DNA of 64,000 nucleotides from Chloroflexota bacterium (lineage in GTDB: Bacteria > Chloroflexota > Anaerolineae > Aggregatilineales > Phototrophicaceae), in NCBI GenBank assembly GCA_028875245.1, contig JAPPEU010000087.1:111314-175313 (forward strand), in the 5' to 3' direction. Below the pieces are notes generated by a model, which was not told the DNA's origin, made no database searches, and was given only the letters and a program-made list of their open reading frames with translations. A program made the position numbers and the translations under genes. Shown piece after piece: positions 51,789-60,476 of this stretch. Each line of letters starts with the position of its first letter. Positions within the stretch are counted from its first letter, which is position 1.

Positions 51789-53510
51789 CTAGCCACCTCC
51801 CAACAAGGCGATAATGGGTCGGATGCCGGATTCAATCATAGGCGCCATGATCGGCGGGTAGAGGCCGAGTATGAGCAGCGGGGAGCCGAGGATGATCAGC
51901 ACGATGCGGTCGGTCATTTCGATATTGCCGACATCGTGAAAGCGCTCGGCGTCAAATTCGCCGAAGAAGACCTGCCCCGCCACGCGCAGCACATAAGCGG
52001 CGGTGATGACGATGCCCAAGGCGGATATGATGACAAGGACGCTGTAATAATTGCTGAGTTGGAATGCGCCCAACTGCAGCGTGATCTGTTCGGACGCGGC
52101 CCACATGCCCTGAAAGATCGGGAATTCGGCGATGAAGCCGCTCAAGCCGGGCATGCCCATGCTGGTCAAACCGCCAATGACGAAGGCGACGCCGACCCAG
52201 GGCATCACCTTCATGAAACCGCCCAGGCTCGGTATATCACGCGTGTGCGAGCGGTCGTAGACCATGCCGACGACGCCGAAGAAGAGCGCCGTCATCGCGC
52301 CGTGGCTGAACATCTGAATGCCGGCGCCGGTCATGCCCGTCAGGTTCATAGTCGCCCAGCCCATGCTGACAAGACCCATGTGGCTGACGGAGGAGAAGCC
52401 GATGACATATTTGAAGTCGCGCTGGCGGAAAGCGATCAACGCGCCGTATACGACGTTGATGAGCGTCAGAAAGACCATCCAGGGCAGATGAATATCTGCG
52501 CCTTCGGGCAGCAGCTGCACACCCGAGCGCAGGGCGGCGAATGCCCCGACCTTCATCAGTACGCCGGCGTGAATCATCGAGACGGCTGTCGGCGCAGCGA
52601 CATGACCATCGGGCGACCAGTTGTGAAAGGGGAAGACGCCCGCCAAAACACCAAAACCCATGAACATGAAGGGGAACCAGAACTTGGCGAAATTCAAGCC
52701 CTCGATGCCCAGGATGTCGATGCCGTAAGCGCCGTTCTCCGCCGCCAGCGTGAGTTGAACGATGCTCCAGCTGTAGGGTCCGCTGTCGGCCGGCAAGAGC
52801 CCGCCCGCAACGGCCGCCTCAAAGACATCGGCGCCAGTGCCGGCGAAATAGGCGCCCGCGGCGAAATACATCGCTACCGCGCCCACCAGCGCGAAGACAG
52901 AGCCGACCAGAATATAGAGCGTCAGCTTCATCGCCGCGTATTCGCGCAGCTTCACCCAGCCCCAGCCGGCGATGAGCAAATACATCGGGAAGATCGCCAG
53001 TTCATAAAAGAAGAAGAGCATAAAAAGATCGACGGCGATGAAAACGCCGAAGACGCCCGCGACCAAAAACATGAAGAAGGCCATGAATTCGCGCAGGCGA
53101 TCTTCGATATTCCAGGAGATCAGGACACCGGCGACAGCCACCATACCCGTCAGCAGGACCATCGGCGCCGAAACGCCGTCAACGCCGACGTGGTAGGCGA
53201 TGCCGAGCGATTCGACCCAGACGACCCGCTGCTCGAAGGCGAGCGCGTCAGCGAACATCCGCGCGCCGCTCAATTCGGCTCCCGATTCGAGCATGGCAGT
53301 CTGCTGGTCAATCAAGCCCCCGTCGGTCTTGACATAATTGTCGTAGCCGAAGAAGACCGCGAGAGAGAGCGCCAGCACGGCCGAAGCGGCCGTCACGCCG
53401 ACGCCGCGCACCAGATCGCGATTCCGGCGATCAAGGAAGAGGATGACCACGCCGGCGATGATCGGGATGAAGATGATGGCGGTGAGAACTGAGAATCCGG
53501 TAGATTCCAT
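51789..53510 (-). CDS. nuoM: NADH-quinone oxidoreductase subunit M, copy 1 (divergent)
   Basis: 573 residues. FFFYELAIFPMYLLIAGWG has the TM5 Glu (E170); GVLAGVFPFHNWSPDGHVAAPTA is the TM7 block, where the Lys of canonical NuoM is L289; AGVLMKVGAFAALR keeps the TM8 Lys; GMPGLSGFIAEF keeps the TM12 Glu. The TM7 change removes the central proton-relay residue. Unlike copy 2 it also has an extra loop near 215-260. No gap to nuoN, 10 bases to copy 2. The two M genes are neighbours but clearly diverged. Confidence 0.93.
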   Translation of the reverse strand: MESTGFSVLTAIIFIPIIAGVVILFLDRRNRDLVRGVGVTAASAVLALSLAVFFGYDNYVKTDGGLIDQQTAMLESGAELSGARMFADALAFEQRVVWVESLGIAYHVGVDGVSAPMVLLTGMVAVAGVLISWNIEDRLREFMAFFMFLVAGVFGVFIAVDLFMLFFFYELAIFPMYLLIAGWGWVKLREYAAMKLTLYILVGSVFALVGAVAMYFAAGAYFAGTGADVFEAAVAGGLLPADSGPYSWSIVQLTLAAENGAYGIDILGIEGLNFAKFWFPFMFMGFGVLAGVFPFHNWSPDGHVAAPTAVSMIHAGVLMKVGAFAALRSGVQLLPEGADIHLPWMVFLTLINVVYGALIAFRQRDFKYVIGFSSVSHMGLVSMGWATMNLTGMTGAGIQMFSHGAMTALFFGVVGMVYDRSHTRDIPSLGGFMKVMPWVGVAFVIGGLTSMGMPGLSGFIAEFPIFQGMWAASEQITLQLGAFQLSNYYSVLVIISALGIVITAAYVLRVAGQVFFGEFDAERFHDVGNIEMTDRIVLIILGSPLLILGLYPPIMAPMIESGIRPIIALLGGG

Positions 53511-53520
53511 GAACGAATTC

Positions 53521-55155
53521 CTAGCTCGCTATACGAACGAAAATGGTCGAGACCGTCGTGTTGATCATTGGCAGGATCCAGTTGGGATAAACGCCCGTCA
53601 GCAACATCAGCGCGAGCAGCGGCGCGATGCCAAACAGCTCGGCGCGTGTCAATTCGAGATTGTAGTCCCGCCAGCGCAGATTGAAGGGACCATGCAAGAC
53701 GGCGCGGATGCCCTTCAATATGTAAGCGCCGGTGAAAAGCAGGCCGATCATGGCGATGGCGGTCAAAGCGGTGAAGACGGGCCAGGAACCGCGCACGATC
53801 AAGAATTCGCTGACGAAGCCATTCAAGCCGGGCAGACCCAAACTGGCGAAACTGGTGAAAAGCAGGATCCCGCCATAAACCGGCGCTTTCACCCAAAGCC
53901 CGCCGTAATCGTTCAGGTCGCGCGTATGCGTCTTGTGATAGAGCGCGCCAGCGAGCAAAAACATGCCAGCCGAACTCAGCCCGTGATTGAACATTTGCAG
54001 CACCGTCCCGTTGCCCGCCAGGATCGCTGTTTGGATATCGGCGTCCGGGTTTGCGCCGCTCCAGAGTTGGGCGTAGGTCTGCGCGAAGACGGCGATGCCG
54101 ATGCCGACAAAGCCCATATGATTGACTGAACTGTATGCCACAAGCCGCTTGAAATCCGTCTGCCCAAAAGCGGCGAAGGCGCCCAGAACAATGCCGACGA
54201 CGGACAGAATCGCAAAGAGCGTCGCCACATTGACGCCGATGATGACAACTTCGGTCAGCCAGACATCGGGGAAAAGCGGGATGACCAGGCGGATGAAGCC
54301 GTAAGCGCCCAGCTTCAGCATGATGCCGGCCAGCAGCATTGAGCCCGCGGTCGGCGCTTCACCATGCGCATCCGGCAGCCAGGTGTGGAATGGCCAGATC
54401 GGCACTTTGATGCAAAAGGCGACGAAGAAACCGGCGAAAGCCAGCGCCTTCACCGTGCTGACGTCGATGCCCAGCAAGGCCTCGCCTTGGCGAAATAGCG
54501 GCCAGGTCGCGGTCAATGTCTCCATGCTGTAGGTGCCGGCCGACCAGCCGATCAGCTGCGTCGCCAGCAGCATGCCCAGCGTACCGCCGAATGAGTAGAT
54601 CATGAACTTGGTTGAGGCATAAAAGCGGCCGCTGAATTTGACGCCGGCTTTGGGCATGCTGCCCCACTGATTGATGAGGAAGTACATCGGCACCAGCGTC
54701 AATTCGTAAAATAGGAAGAAGACCATCAGGTCCATCGCCGCGAAGACGCCCATGCTGCCAGTCTCGAAGAAGAGCAGCAGCGCCAGGTGCATATTCGAGC
54801 GGTCTTCGATATTCCAACTGGCCAGGATCGCCAGCGGCGTCAATAGGCCGGTGAGCAGGATCATGACCGCGCTGATGCCGTCGATGCCGAGCGTCCAGCG
54901 CGCGCCCAGCGCTTCAAACCAGGCTACATCCTGCGCCACAATGTATTGTTCGTCGCCAATGGCGAGGCCGGCCGCCTGATAATCAACGAAGACTTTAATT
55001 GAGAGAATAGCAAAGAGAAGCGACAGAAGCAGCGCCAGCCAGCGCCCGACCTGCTTGCTCGTTCCGAATGACGCGATCGCCGCGACGACGAAGGCGCTGA
55101 ACGCGGGCCCGAAGATCAAAACCGAGAGCGCGTCTATTCCGAAAACGTCAACCAT
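53521..55155 (-). CDS. nuoM: NADH-quinone oxidoreductase subunit M, copy 2 (canonical)
   Basis: 544 residues with all hallmark residues: FLFYELTLVPMYFLINQWG (TM5 Glu), CIKVPIWPFHTWLPDAHGEAPTAGS (TM7 Lys), AGIMLKLGAYGFIR (TM8 Lys), LGLPGLNGFVSEF (TM12 Glu). Typical NuoM/NdhD. Between nuoL (12-base gap) and copy 1. A second M subunit beside a full set of L and N is the gene content described for extended (2M) complex I. Confidence 0.94.
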   Translation of the reverse strand: MVDVFGIDALSVLIFGPAFSAFVVAAIASFGTSKQVGRWLALLLSLLFAILSIKVFVDYQAAGLAIGDEQYIVAQDVAWFEALGARWTLGIDGISAVMILLTGLLTPLAILASWNIEDRSNMHLALLLFFETGSMGVFAAMDLMVFFLFYELTLVPMYFLINQWGSMPKAGVKFSGRFYASTKFMIYSFGGTLGMLLATQLIGWSAGTYSMETLTATWPLFRQGEALLGIDVSTVKALAFAGFFVAFCIKVPIWPFHTWLPDAHGEAPTAGSMLLAGIMLKLGAYGFIRLVIPLFPDVWLTEVVIIGVNVATLFAILSVVGIVLGAFAAFGQTDFKRLVAYSSVNHMGFVGIGIAVFAQTYAQLWSGANPDADIQTAILAGNGTVLQMFNHGLSSAGMFLLAGALYHKTHTRDLNDYGGLWVKAPVYGGILLFTSFASLGLPGLNGFVSEFLIVRGSWPVFTALTAIAMIGLLFTGAYILKGIRAVLHGPFNLRWRDYNLELTRAELFGIAPLLALMLLTGVYPNWILPMINTTVSTIFVRIAS

Positions 55156-55167
55156 GAATCCGTCTCC

Positions 55168-57528
55168 CTAAAACGGCCTCGCCGCGCCTGACGACAATAC
55201 CAATACGACGCCGATCACGACCGCCGCCGCGAGCACCACAAGCAGATATTGCTGGACGCGCCCGGTTTGCGCGCGCCGCAGCCAGCCGCCGAAGTTGAAA
55301 ATGGCGATGGGAATGCCGTCGCCGACGCCATCAATCAGCCACAGGTTCAAGACCTTGATCAAATCGCCCAGCCAGGTGAAGACCCGCGCGATGATGTGCA
55401 GCAGCGCGTCGATGATGCCGCGATCGAGAAAGGCGATCACCTGCCGCGCCAGCCACTGCGATGGCTTGACAAACAGGGCGATGTAAACATCGTCCAGATA
55501 ATAGCGATTCTGCAAGATGGGATGCAGCGGGCCGAGGAAATTCTCCATCGGGTCCTTCTGCCCCGCCTTGAGCGGCTTGCGCCAATAAACCATATATCCC
55601 AGCCAAAGACCCAAAAGCGCGACAATGAAAGACGTCGCGACCGGAACCATGTTGAAGGGCGGCGCCTTCGGGTGATAATCGGGCAGGGAAGCGTAGACGG
55701 CGGACGCTTCGGGGCTTGGCAGCGCCTCAATGACCAGATGATGAAAGGCGTTGTATTCGGGCGAAAAGATCGGTCCCAGCAGCGGGAAGTCTGTCGGCAC
55801 GCCGACGAAGCCAGCGCCGATGGCAAAGACCGCCAGGATCAAGAGCGGCAGCGTCATGGTAAAGCTGACAAGGCCGCGCCCCAGGTTGGCGTGTTTCGCC
55901 GCTTCACTGCGTGGCTCGCCGCCGAATGTCAGCGAAATCTGCCGCATCGTATAGAAGGCGGTCATGAAAGCGGCCAGCGCCAGCAGAATGAAGACAAGAC
56001 CGTGCGCGCCGCTGCCGTACTTGTCCAGCACCAGCCAGGCATCAGCCAGAATCTCGTCTTTCGACCAGAAGCCGGCCGTGATGATGGGCAAGCCCGAAAG
56101 CGACAAGCCGCCGATCAGGAAGGTCCAAAATGTAACCGGCATCGTCTTGCGCAGCCCGCCCATATTGCGCATATCCTGCGGGTCGAATCCCCCCTCGCCC
56201 TCACCATCGGTATGGGGGGCAGACCCCCCCTCGGTCCCCCCATCGGTATGGGGGGAAGCATGCTCGTGGACGTGATGCTCGCCGTGTTCCATGCCATGGA
56301 TGACCGAGCCGGCCGCCATAAAGAGCAGCGTCTTGAAAAACGCGTGTGTGATGAGATGGAAGGCGGCCGCGATGTAAGCGCCGATGCCCAGCGCCGCCAT
56401 CATGAAGCCGAGTTGTGAAATCGTCGAATAAGCCAATACCGCTTTGACATCGTTCTGCGCCACCGCCATCGTCGCCGCGAGCAGCGCGGTGAAAGCGCCG
56501 ACCACCGCCATAAATGCCAGCGGCTCGGTCAAAATGCCGTGATGCGGGTCGCCGCCGGCGGCGAAGAGCGGATACAAGCGTATCAGCGAAAAGATGCCGG
56601 CCGAGACCATAGCCGCCGCGTGAATCATCGCGCTGACGGGGGTGGGCCCCTCCATCGCATCGGGCAGCCAGACATGCAGCGGGAACTGCGCCGATTTGCC
56701 GACCGTGCCGATGATGAGGAAGATGCCAATGATGCTCGCCGCGCTGACTGTCCAGCCGCCGAAGATGATCGGCGTGGTCGTCGCCAGCAGGTCCAGCGTC
56801 TCCGGGTTGTACATAATTTCGCGGAAGCTGAGCGTGCCGGTGACGCTGTAGAGATAGGCGATGCCCAGGAGCATGACGACATCGGCGATGCGCGTGGTGG
56901 TGAAGGCTTTGATGGCCGCTTTGTAAGCGCTCTCTTTCTCGAACCAGAAACCGATGAGCATGTAGGAGCAGACGCCCATAATCTCCCAGCCGACGAAGAG
57001 CAGCAGCACATTATCGGCGACCACCAGCGTGAGCATGGCGCCGGCGAAGAGCGAGATGAGGGCGAAGAAACGGGCTTGCCGCGGGTCATGCGCCATGTAG
57101 CCAATGGAATAAATGAAGATCATCAAGACGGCGATCGGCACCATGACCAGCATGATCACGGTGGCGGGATCAATGAGGATGCCCATGTTGAATGTCGTCG
57201 CGCCGGTATCCATCCAGGCGATGCTGCTGGCGAGGACCTCTTCGCCGATGTGATGCAGCTGCGAGGCGTCGTAAAGCGCGCGCCAGCTGATCAAGAGCGC
57301 GGCGACGACCCCCGCCATGCCGACAGCGACGCTGATGACGCGGCTGTAACGCGCGACCACCGGCACCAGCATGCCGTCGTAATCCGGATGATGACCGCCG
57401 TATTCGTGATGATCGCTGGCCGGGACCAGCTTCGCCTTGTTGGTGATGAGCGTGATGATGAGAAAGGCCAACAAGGGACCGGCCGGGATCAGCCAGGGAA
57501 GCACATGTGGATCGTTGAGGAAATCCAT
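55168..57528 (-). CDS. nuoL: NADH-quinone oxidoreductase subunit L, extended
   Basis: 786 residues against about 610 in E. coli. VGKSAQFPLHVWLPDAMEGPTPVSAMIHAAAMV is the TM7/TM8 block with Lys, LPIITAGFWSKDEIL carries the TM12 Lys. The extra length is in three places: the N-terminal loop, a Gly/His/Asp-rich cytoplasmic-loop insertion before MGGLRKTMPVTFW made by a 36-bp repeat, and a long C-terminal part with the lateral helix and an extra TM at the end. An elongated lateral arm is expected if an additional antiporter subunit is present; this is inference. Confidence 0.94.
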   Translation of the reverse strand: MDFLNDPHVLPWLIPAGPLLAFLIITLITNKAKLVPASDHHEYGGHHPDYDGMLVPVVARYSRVISVAVGMAGVVAALLISWRALYDASQLHHIGEEVLASSIAWMDTGATTFNMGILIDPATVIMLVMVPIAVLMIFIYSIGYMAHDPRQARFFALISLFAGAMLTLVVADNVLLLFVGWEIMGVCSYMLIGFWFEKESAYKAAIKAFTTTRIADVVMLLGIAYLYSVTGTLSFREIMYNPETLDLLATTTPIIFGGWTVSAASIIGIFLIIGTVGKSAQFPLHVWLPDAMEGPTPVSAMIHAAAMVSAGIFSLIRLYPLFAAGGDPHHGILTEPLAFMAVVGAFTALLAATMAVAQNDVKAVLAYSTISQLGFMMAALGIGAYIAAAFHLITHAFFKTLLFMAAGSVIHGMEHGEHHVHEHASPHTDGGTEGGSAPHTDGEGEGGFDPQDMRNMGGLRKTMPVTFWTFLIGGLSLSGLPIITAGFWSKDEILADAWLVLDKYGSGAHGLVFILLALAAFMTAFYTMRQISLTFGGEPRSEAAKHANLGRGLVSFTMTLPLLILAVFAIGAGFVGVPTDFPLLGPIFSPEYNAFHHLVIEALPSPEASAVYASLPDYHPKAPPFNMVPVATSFIVALLGLWLGYMVYWRKPLKAGQKDPMENFLGPLHPILQNRYYLDDVYIALFVKPSQWLARQVIAFLDRGIIDALLHIIARVFTWLGDLIKVLNLWLIDGVGDGIPIAIFNFGGWLRRAQTGRVQQYLLVVLAAAVVIGVVLVLSSGAARPF
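56204..56255. repeat. In-frame 36-bp repeat with G and C runs inside nuoL
   Basis: CCATCGGTATGGGGGG occurs at 56204-56219 and again at 56240-56255, period 36. Between them are C7 (56224-56230) and C6 (56236-56241). It encodes two 12-residue units, PHTDGGTEGGSA and PHTDGEGEGGFD, without breaking the frame. Confidence 0.85.
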
Positions 57529-57536
57529 AGCGGTCC

Positions 57537-57854
57537 TTAACCTTTCAGCGCTCGCGCTTCTTCCGGGATAACCGAACGCCGATTGCGATACACCGTGATG
57601 ATGATAGCCAGGCCGACCGCCGCTTCCGCCGCGGCCACAATCAGGACGAAAGCGGTGAAAGCATAACCGTTTAGCAGCAGGTCGGTGCTTGTCTCGCTGT
57701 AACGCCAGAAGGCGACCAGATTGATATTTACCGCGTTGAGCATCAACTCGACGCTCATCAGGATGGCGACCGCGTTGCGCCGCGCCAGGACGCCGAAGAC
57801 GCCGATTGAGAACAGCGCTGCGGCGACCGCCAGATACATCCAGAGAGGAACCAT
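57537..57854 (-). CDS. nuoK: NADH-quinone oxidoreductase subunit K
   Basis: 105 residues, three TM helices. ILMSVELMLNAVNINLVAF holds the first membrane Glu and VAAAEAAVGLAIII the second, both needed for proton transfer. RRNAVAILM and YRNRRSVIPEE flank them as in the family. ATG at 57854, 10 bases after nuoJ, 8 bases before nuoL. Confidence 0.95.
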   Translation of the reverse strand: MVPLWMYLAVAAALFSIGVFGVLARRNAVAILMSVELMLNAVNINLVAFWRYSETSTDLLLNGYAFTAFVLIVAAAEAAVGLAIIITVYRNRRSVIPEEARALKG

Positions 57855-57864
57855 TCGTCGCCCC

Positions 57865-58377
57865 CTACGCGTTCTCGTCGCGGGCGATGAAGATCGCCCC
57901 GATCATGGCGGCCGTCAGCAATACGGAAGCGAGCAGGAAGGGCACGACATAACCATTCTCATCCACCAGCGCCGCCCCCAAATCGCGCGTCGAGGCGACA
58001 TACTCGGGAATAGACCCCGGCGAGTGCGCGCCGAAAATCGGCACTGTCACCCCCAACAGCAGAATCAGGAAGAGCGCCAAGGACGCGATGAAACTCGGCA
58101 GGATGCGAATATAGCGTTCTTTAATGCGGGCGACGCTGCGCGTCAGCATGACGGCGAAAGTAATTAAAATGGCGATAGCGCCGATGTACACCAGAATTTG
58201 CACCGCCGCCAGAAAGGGGGCGCTCAACAAGACGAAGTAGCCGGCCACGCCGAACAGGCTGACCATCAGCCAGATCGTGCCCTGAAATAAATTGCGCGTG
58301 GTCACGACGCCGACGCCGCCACCCAGCGTGAATATGCTGAAGACGACAAAGCCGATAGAGATCGCGTTCAATTCCAT
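57865..58377 (-). CDS. nuoJ: NADH-quinone oxidoreductase subunit J
   Basis: 170 residues, five TM helices: SIGFVVFSIFTLGGGVGVV, LFQGTIWLMVSLFGVAGYFVLL, FLAAVQILVYIGAIAILITFAVML (the conserved QxLVYIGAIxVL), then two more. ATG 58377 has GGGAG at good spacing; the frame runs on to 58485, inside nuoH, and is not needed. 13-base gap from nuoH. Confidence 0.94.
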   Translation of the reverse strand: MELNAISIGFVVFSIFTLGGGVGVVTTRNLFQGTIWLMVSLFGVAGYFVLLSAPFLAAVQILVYIGAIAILITFAVMLTRSVARIKERYIRILPSFIASLALFLILLLGVTVPIFGAHSPGSIPEYVASTRDLGAALVDENGYVVPFLLASVLLTAAMIGAIFIARDENA

Positions 58378-58390
58378 GTCGCCGGTCTCC

Positions 58391-59617
58391 CTAACGCCCA
58401 GCCACGCTGGCGGTCTGGGGGTAGCCCGCGCGCGCTTCATGAGACTCGCGGCGAGCTTCCCGCCCGCGTTTGCGCAAGATGCCAAGCAGGTAAAGGATCA
58501 TCGCGCCGTTGATGACAAGCAGGATCGCCGTCGCCGGCAGCAAATCGCCGAAGCTGGCGGAGAGCATGTCGCGCGGGGCAATTCCCAACTCCTGCATGAC
58601 CTTCAACGCGAGCGAAATCAGAATAAGATTGGCGATCGAAAGCGGCACCAGGAACTTCCAGTTGAATGCCATGATTTGGTCAATGCGCAGGCGCGGCACG
58701 GTGTTGCGCAGCCAGAGCGTCGTGAAATAGATGAGCCCGCCTTTGGCGCCCAGCCAGGCGAAGGCGATCAGCGGCGATTCGTAATACAGCGGGCCCATCC
58801 AGCCGCCGAAGAAAAGAATCGCCATGATGATGCCATTGGTGAAGACATGCAGGAATTCGGCGGCGAAAAACATGCCGAACTTCATGCCGGAGTATTCGAT
58901 GTTGAAGCCGGCCACCAGTTCGGATTCCGCTTCGATGAGGTCGAAGGGCGCGCGGCCGGTCTCGGCTTGCGATGAGATATAGAAGATGACGAAGGCCAGC
59001 GGCGACAGGACGACGAACCACATGCCGCTTTGCGCATTGACGATATCCACCAGGCTCATGCTGCCGGCCAGCATCACCGGCGCCAGCAGGGCGAATACGA
59101 GCGGCACTTCATAACTCACCAGCAGCGCCACCACGCGAAAAGCGCCCAGCAGCGCGTATTTGTTGTTGCTCGCCCAGCCGGCCGCCATGATCGCCAGCGT
59201 GCCAAAGGAGGCGATCGCCACGAAATACAGCGCGCCAATCTCCAGGTCGACGCCGTAGTGGAAGGGCGTGAAAGGGATAACCGCCCACAAGAGAACGACC
59301 GACGCAAAAGAAACAAGCGGCGCCGCGTTGTACAGCACGCGGTCGGCGGCGGTCGGCGTGATGTCTTCCTTGCTCAATAGCTTGATCATGTCGGCGATGG
59401 TCTGCAGCAGGCCGACAGGGCCTACGCGATTCGGCCCGATGCGGTCCTGAATGCGAGCGGCGACCTTGCGCTCGATCCAGATCAAGAGGATCACAGTCAA
59501 GAGCGGCACGCCGCTGACCAAAAGCACGCCAACCAGCAGGGACAAAAAATACGCCAATCCGAGCTCAGCGCCGGATTCCGTCAATACGCTGCACAAGCCT
59601 GTACAAAGTTCTTCCAT
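58391..59617 (-). CDS. nuoH: NADH-quinone oxidoreductase subunit H
   Basis: 408 residues, eight TM helices; forms the quinone chamber with the peripheral arm. IERKVAARIQDRIGPNRVGP is the quinone-site loop, LLSKEDITP follows, AETGRAPFDLIEAESELVAGFNIEYSGMKFG is the conserved Glu-rich loop, LRIDQIMAFNWKFLVPLS is near the end. Slightly longer than usual by a 30-residue basic C-terminus. ATG at 59617, 21 bases after nuoA. Confidence 0.95.
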   Translation of the reverse strand: MEELCTGLCSVLTESGAELGLAYFLSLLVGVLLVSGVPLLTVILLIWIERKVAARIQDRIGPNRVGPVGLLQTIADMIKLLSKEDITPTAADRVLYNAAPLVSFASVVLLWAVIPFTPFHYGVDLEIGALYFVAIASFGTLAIMAAGWASNNKYALLGAFRVVALLVSYEVPLVFALLAPVMLAGSMSLVDIVNAQSGMWFVVLSPLAFVIFYISSQAETGRAPFDLIEAESELVAGFNIEYSGMKFGMFFAAEFLHVFTNGIIMAILFFGGWMGPLYYESPLIAFAWLGAKGGLIYFTTLWLRNTVPRLRIDQIMAFNWKFLVPLSIANLILISLALKVMQELGIAPRDMLSASFGDLLPATAILLVINGAMILYLLGILRKRGREARRESHEARAGYPQTASVAGR

Positions 59618-59638
59618 AACCCTTGCCTCAGCCCGCGC

Positions 59639-60001
59639 TCATTTCCAGTCCAGCGCGTTCTTTTTCCAGGCGTAAAAGAGCGCGTCCGTCAACAAAAATA
59701 TGAACAGGAAGCCGGCCACAAAACCGAAGAGGCTCATCTCGTTGTAGGCCACCGCCCAGGGAAACAAGAAAACCATCTCGACATCAAACACGAGGAAGAT
59801 CAAACCATAGATATAATATTGAACGCGAAACTGGACCCAGGTGTCGCCGATGGTTTCGACGCCGCATTCGTAGGTCGAGCTTTTGAGCACATTCGGTTTG
59901 CGCGGACGGAACAGCCAAGCGATAACGATCGGCAGAGCAGGGAAGACCGGCGCCATCACGGCAAACAAGCCGACAAAAGCCCATTCGTTCAATACATTCA
60001 T
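59639..60001 (-). CDS. nuoA: NADH-quinone oxidoreductase subunit A
   Basis: 120 residues, three TM helices. YECGVETIGDTWVQFRVQYYIYGLIFLVFDVEMVFLFPWA is split over the loop and TM2 with the conserved Cys and the D-x-E pair. ATG 60001 (MNVLNEWAF) chosen; the extension to 60094 adds a hydrophilic 31-residue stretch not seen in NuoA. First gene of the membrane-arm block; the next expected genes nuoB/C/D are not upstream. Confidence 0.93.
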   Translation of the reverse strand: MNVLNEWAFVGLFAVMAPVFPALPIVIAWLFRPRKPNVLKSSTYECGVETIGDTWVQFRVQYYIYGLIFLVFDVEMVFLFPWAVAYNEMSLFGFVAGFLFIFLLTDALFYAWKKNALDWK

Positions 60002-60476
60002 TTCATCAGCGCCCTGGTATCCGCTATGCCCGCAGCCATTCAGACCCGTCACTGGCGCGACAAGCCCGCGCCCCTGAACTGGAGTTTGCGCCATTTATCA
60101 CAAACGGGATTAGTATAGCAGGACGAATTAGCGAATGCAACGGACTTTTGCACGTGGCTTTTTATTCCAATAGACCCGCTAAACGCCTTCCGCAATCATT
60201 TCGAAATCTGTAGACAAACGCGCGACAACGCCGCCGCCCGCGCAGGTCGCGCGGACACTGGCCGCTGACACGGCGGGACAAACGCCTCCATAGCCGCCTT
60301 GGCGATACGGCAGCGCAGCCGTCGGCGTTGCCTCGTTTTCTCTGTGGCAAGGCTCTGGTATTCTCCCGCCTTTCACTTGCGAAAACAGCGATTGCCCGGC
60401 AGAAGCGTTTTGACAGGGGTTTTAAGCCGCTAAACTTGTACTATGATTTGCCTACAGTTTGTCCCGGTATGAATCG
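60002..60476. other. Divergent intergenic region with repeat remnant
   Basis: 475 bases between nuoA and femX1. TTCCGCAATCATTTCGAAAT (from 60188), ending CTGTAG at 60213, is a decayed copy of the repeat core at 63923-63954. TTGACA at 60410-60415 has no -10 at the right distance. The promoter of the long nuo transcript should lie in 60002-60150; nothing definite was found. Confidence 0.5.

Noticed and set aside
51588..53492. Long plus-strand open frame (634 codons) opposite nuoM1
   Set aside because: Hydrophilic, His/Asp/Gln-rich shadow of a membrane protein gene read in reverse; no motif and no promoter.
60410..60450. TTGACA upstream of femX1 as a promoter
   Set aside because: The best -10-like TATGAT is 26 bases away, too far, and TAAACT at 15 bases is a poor hexamer.
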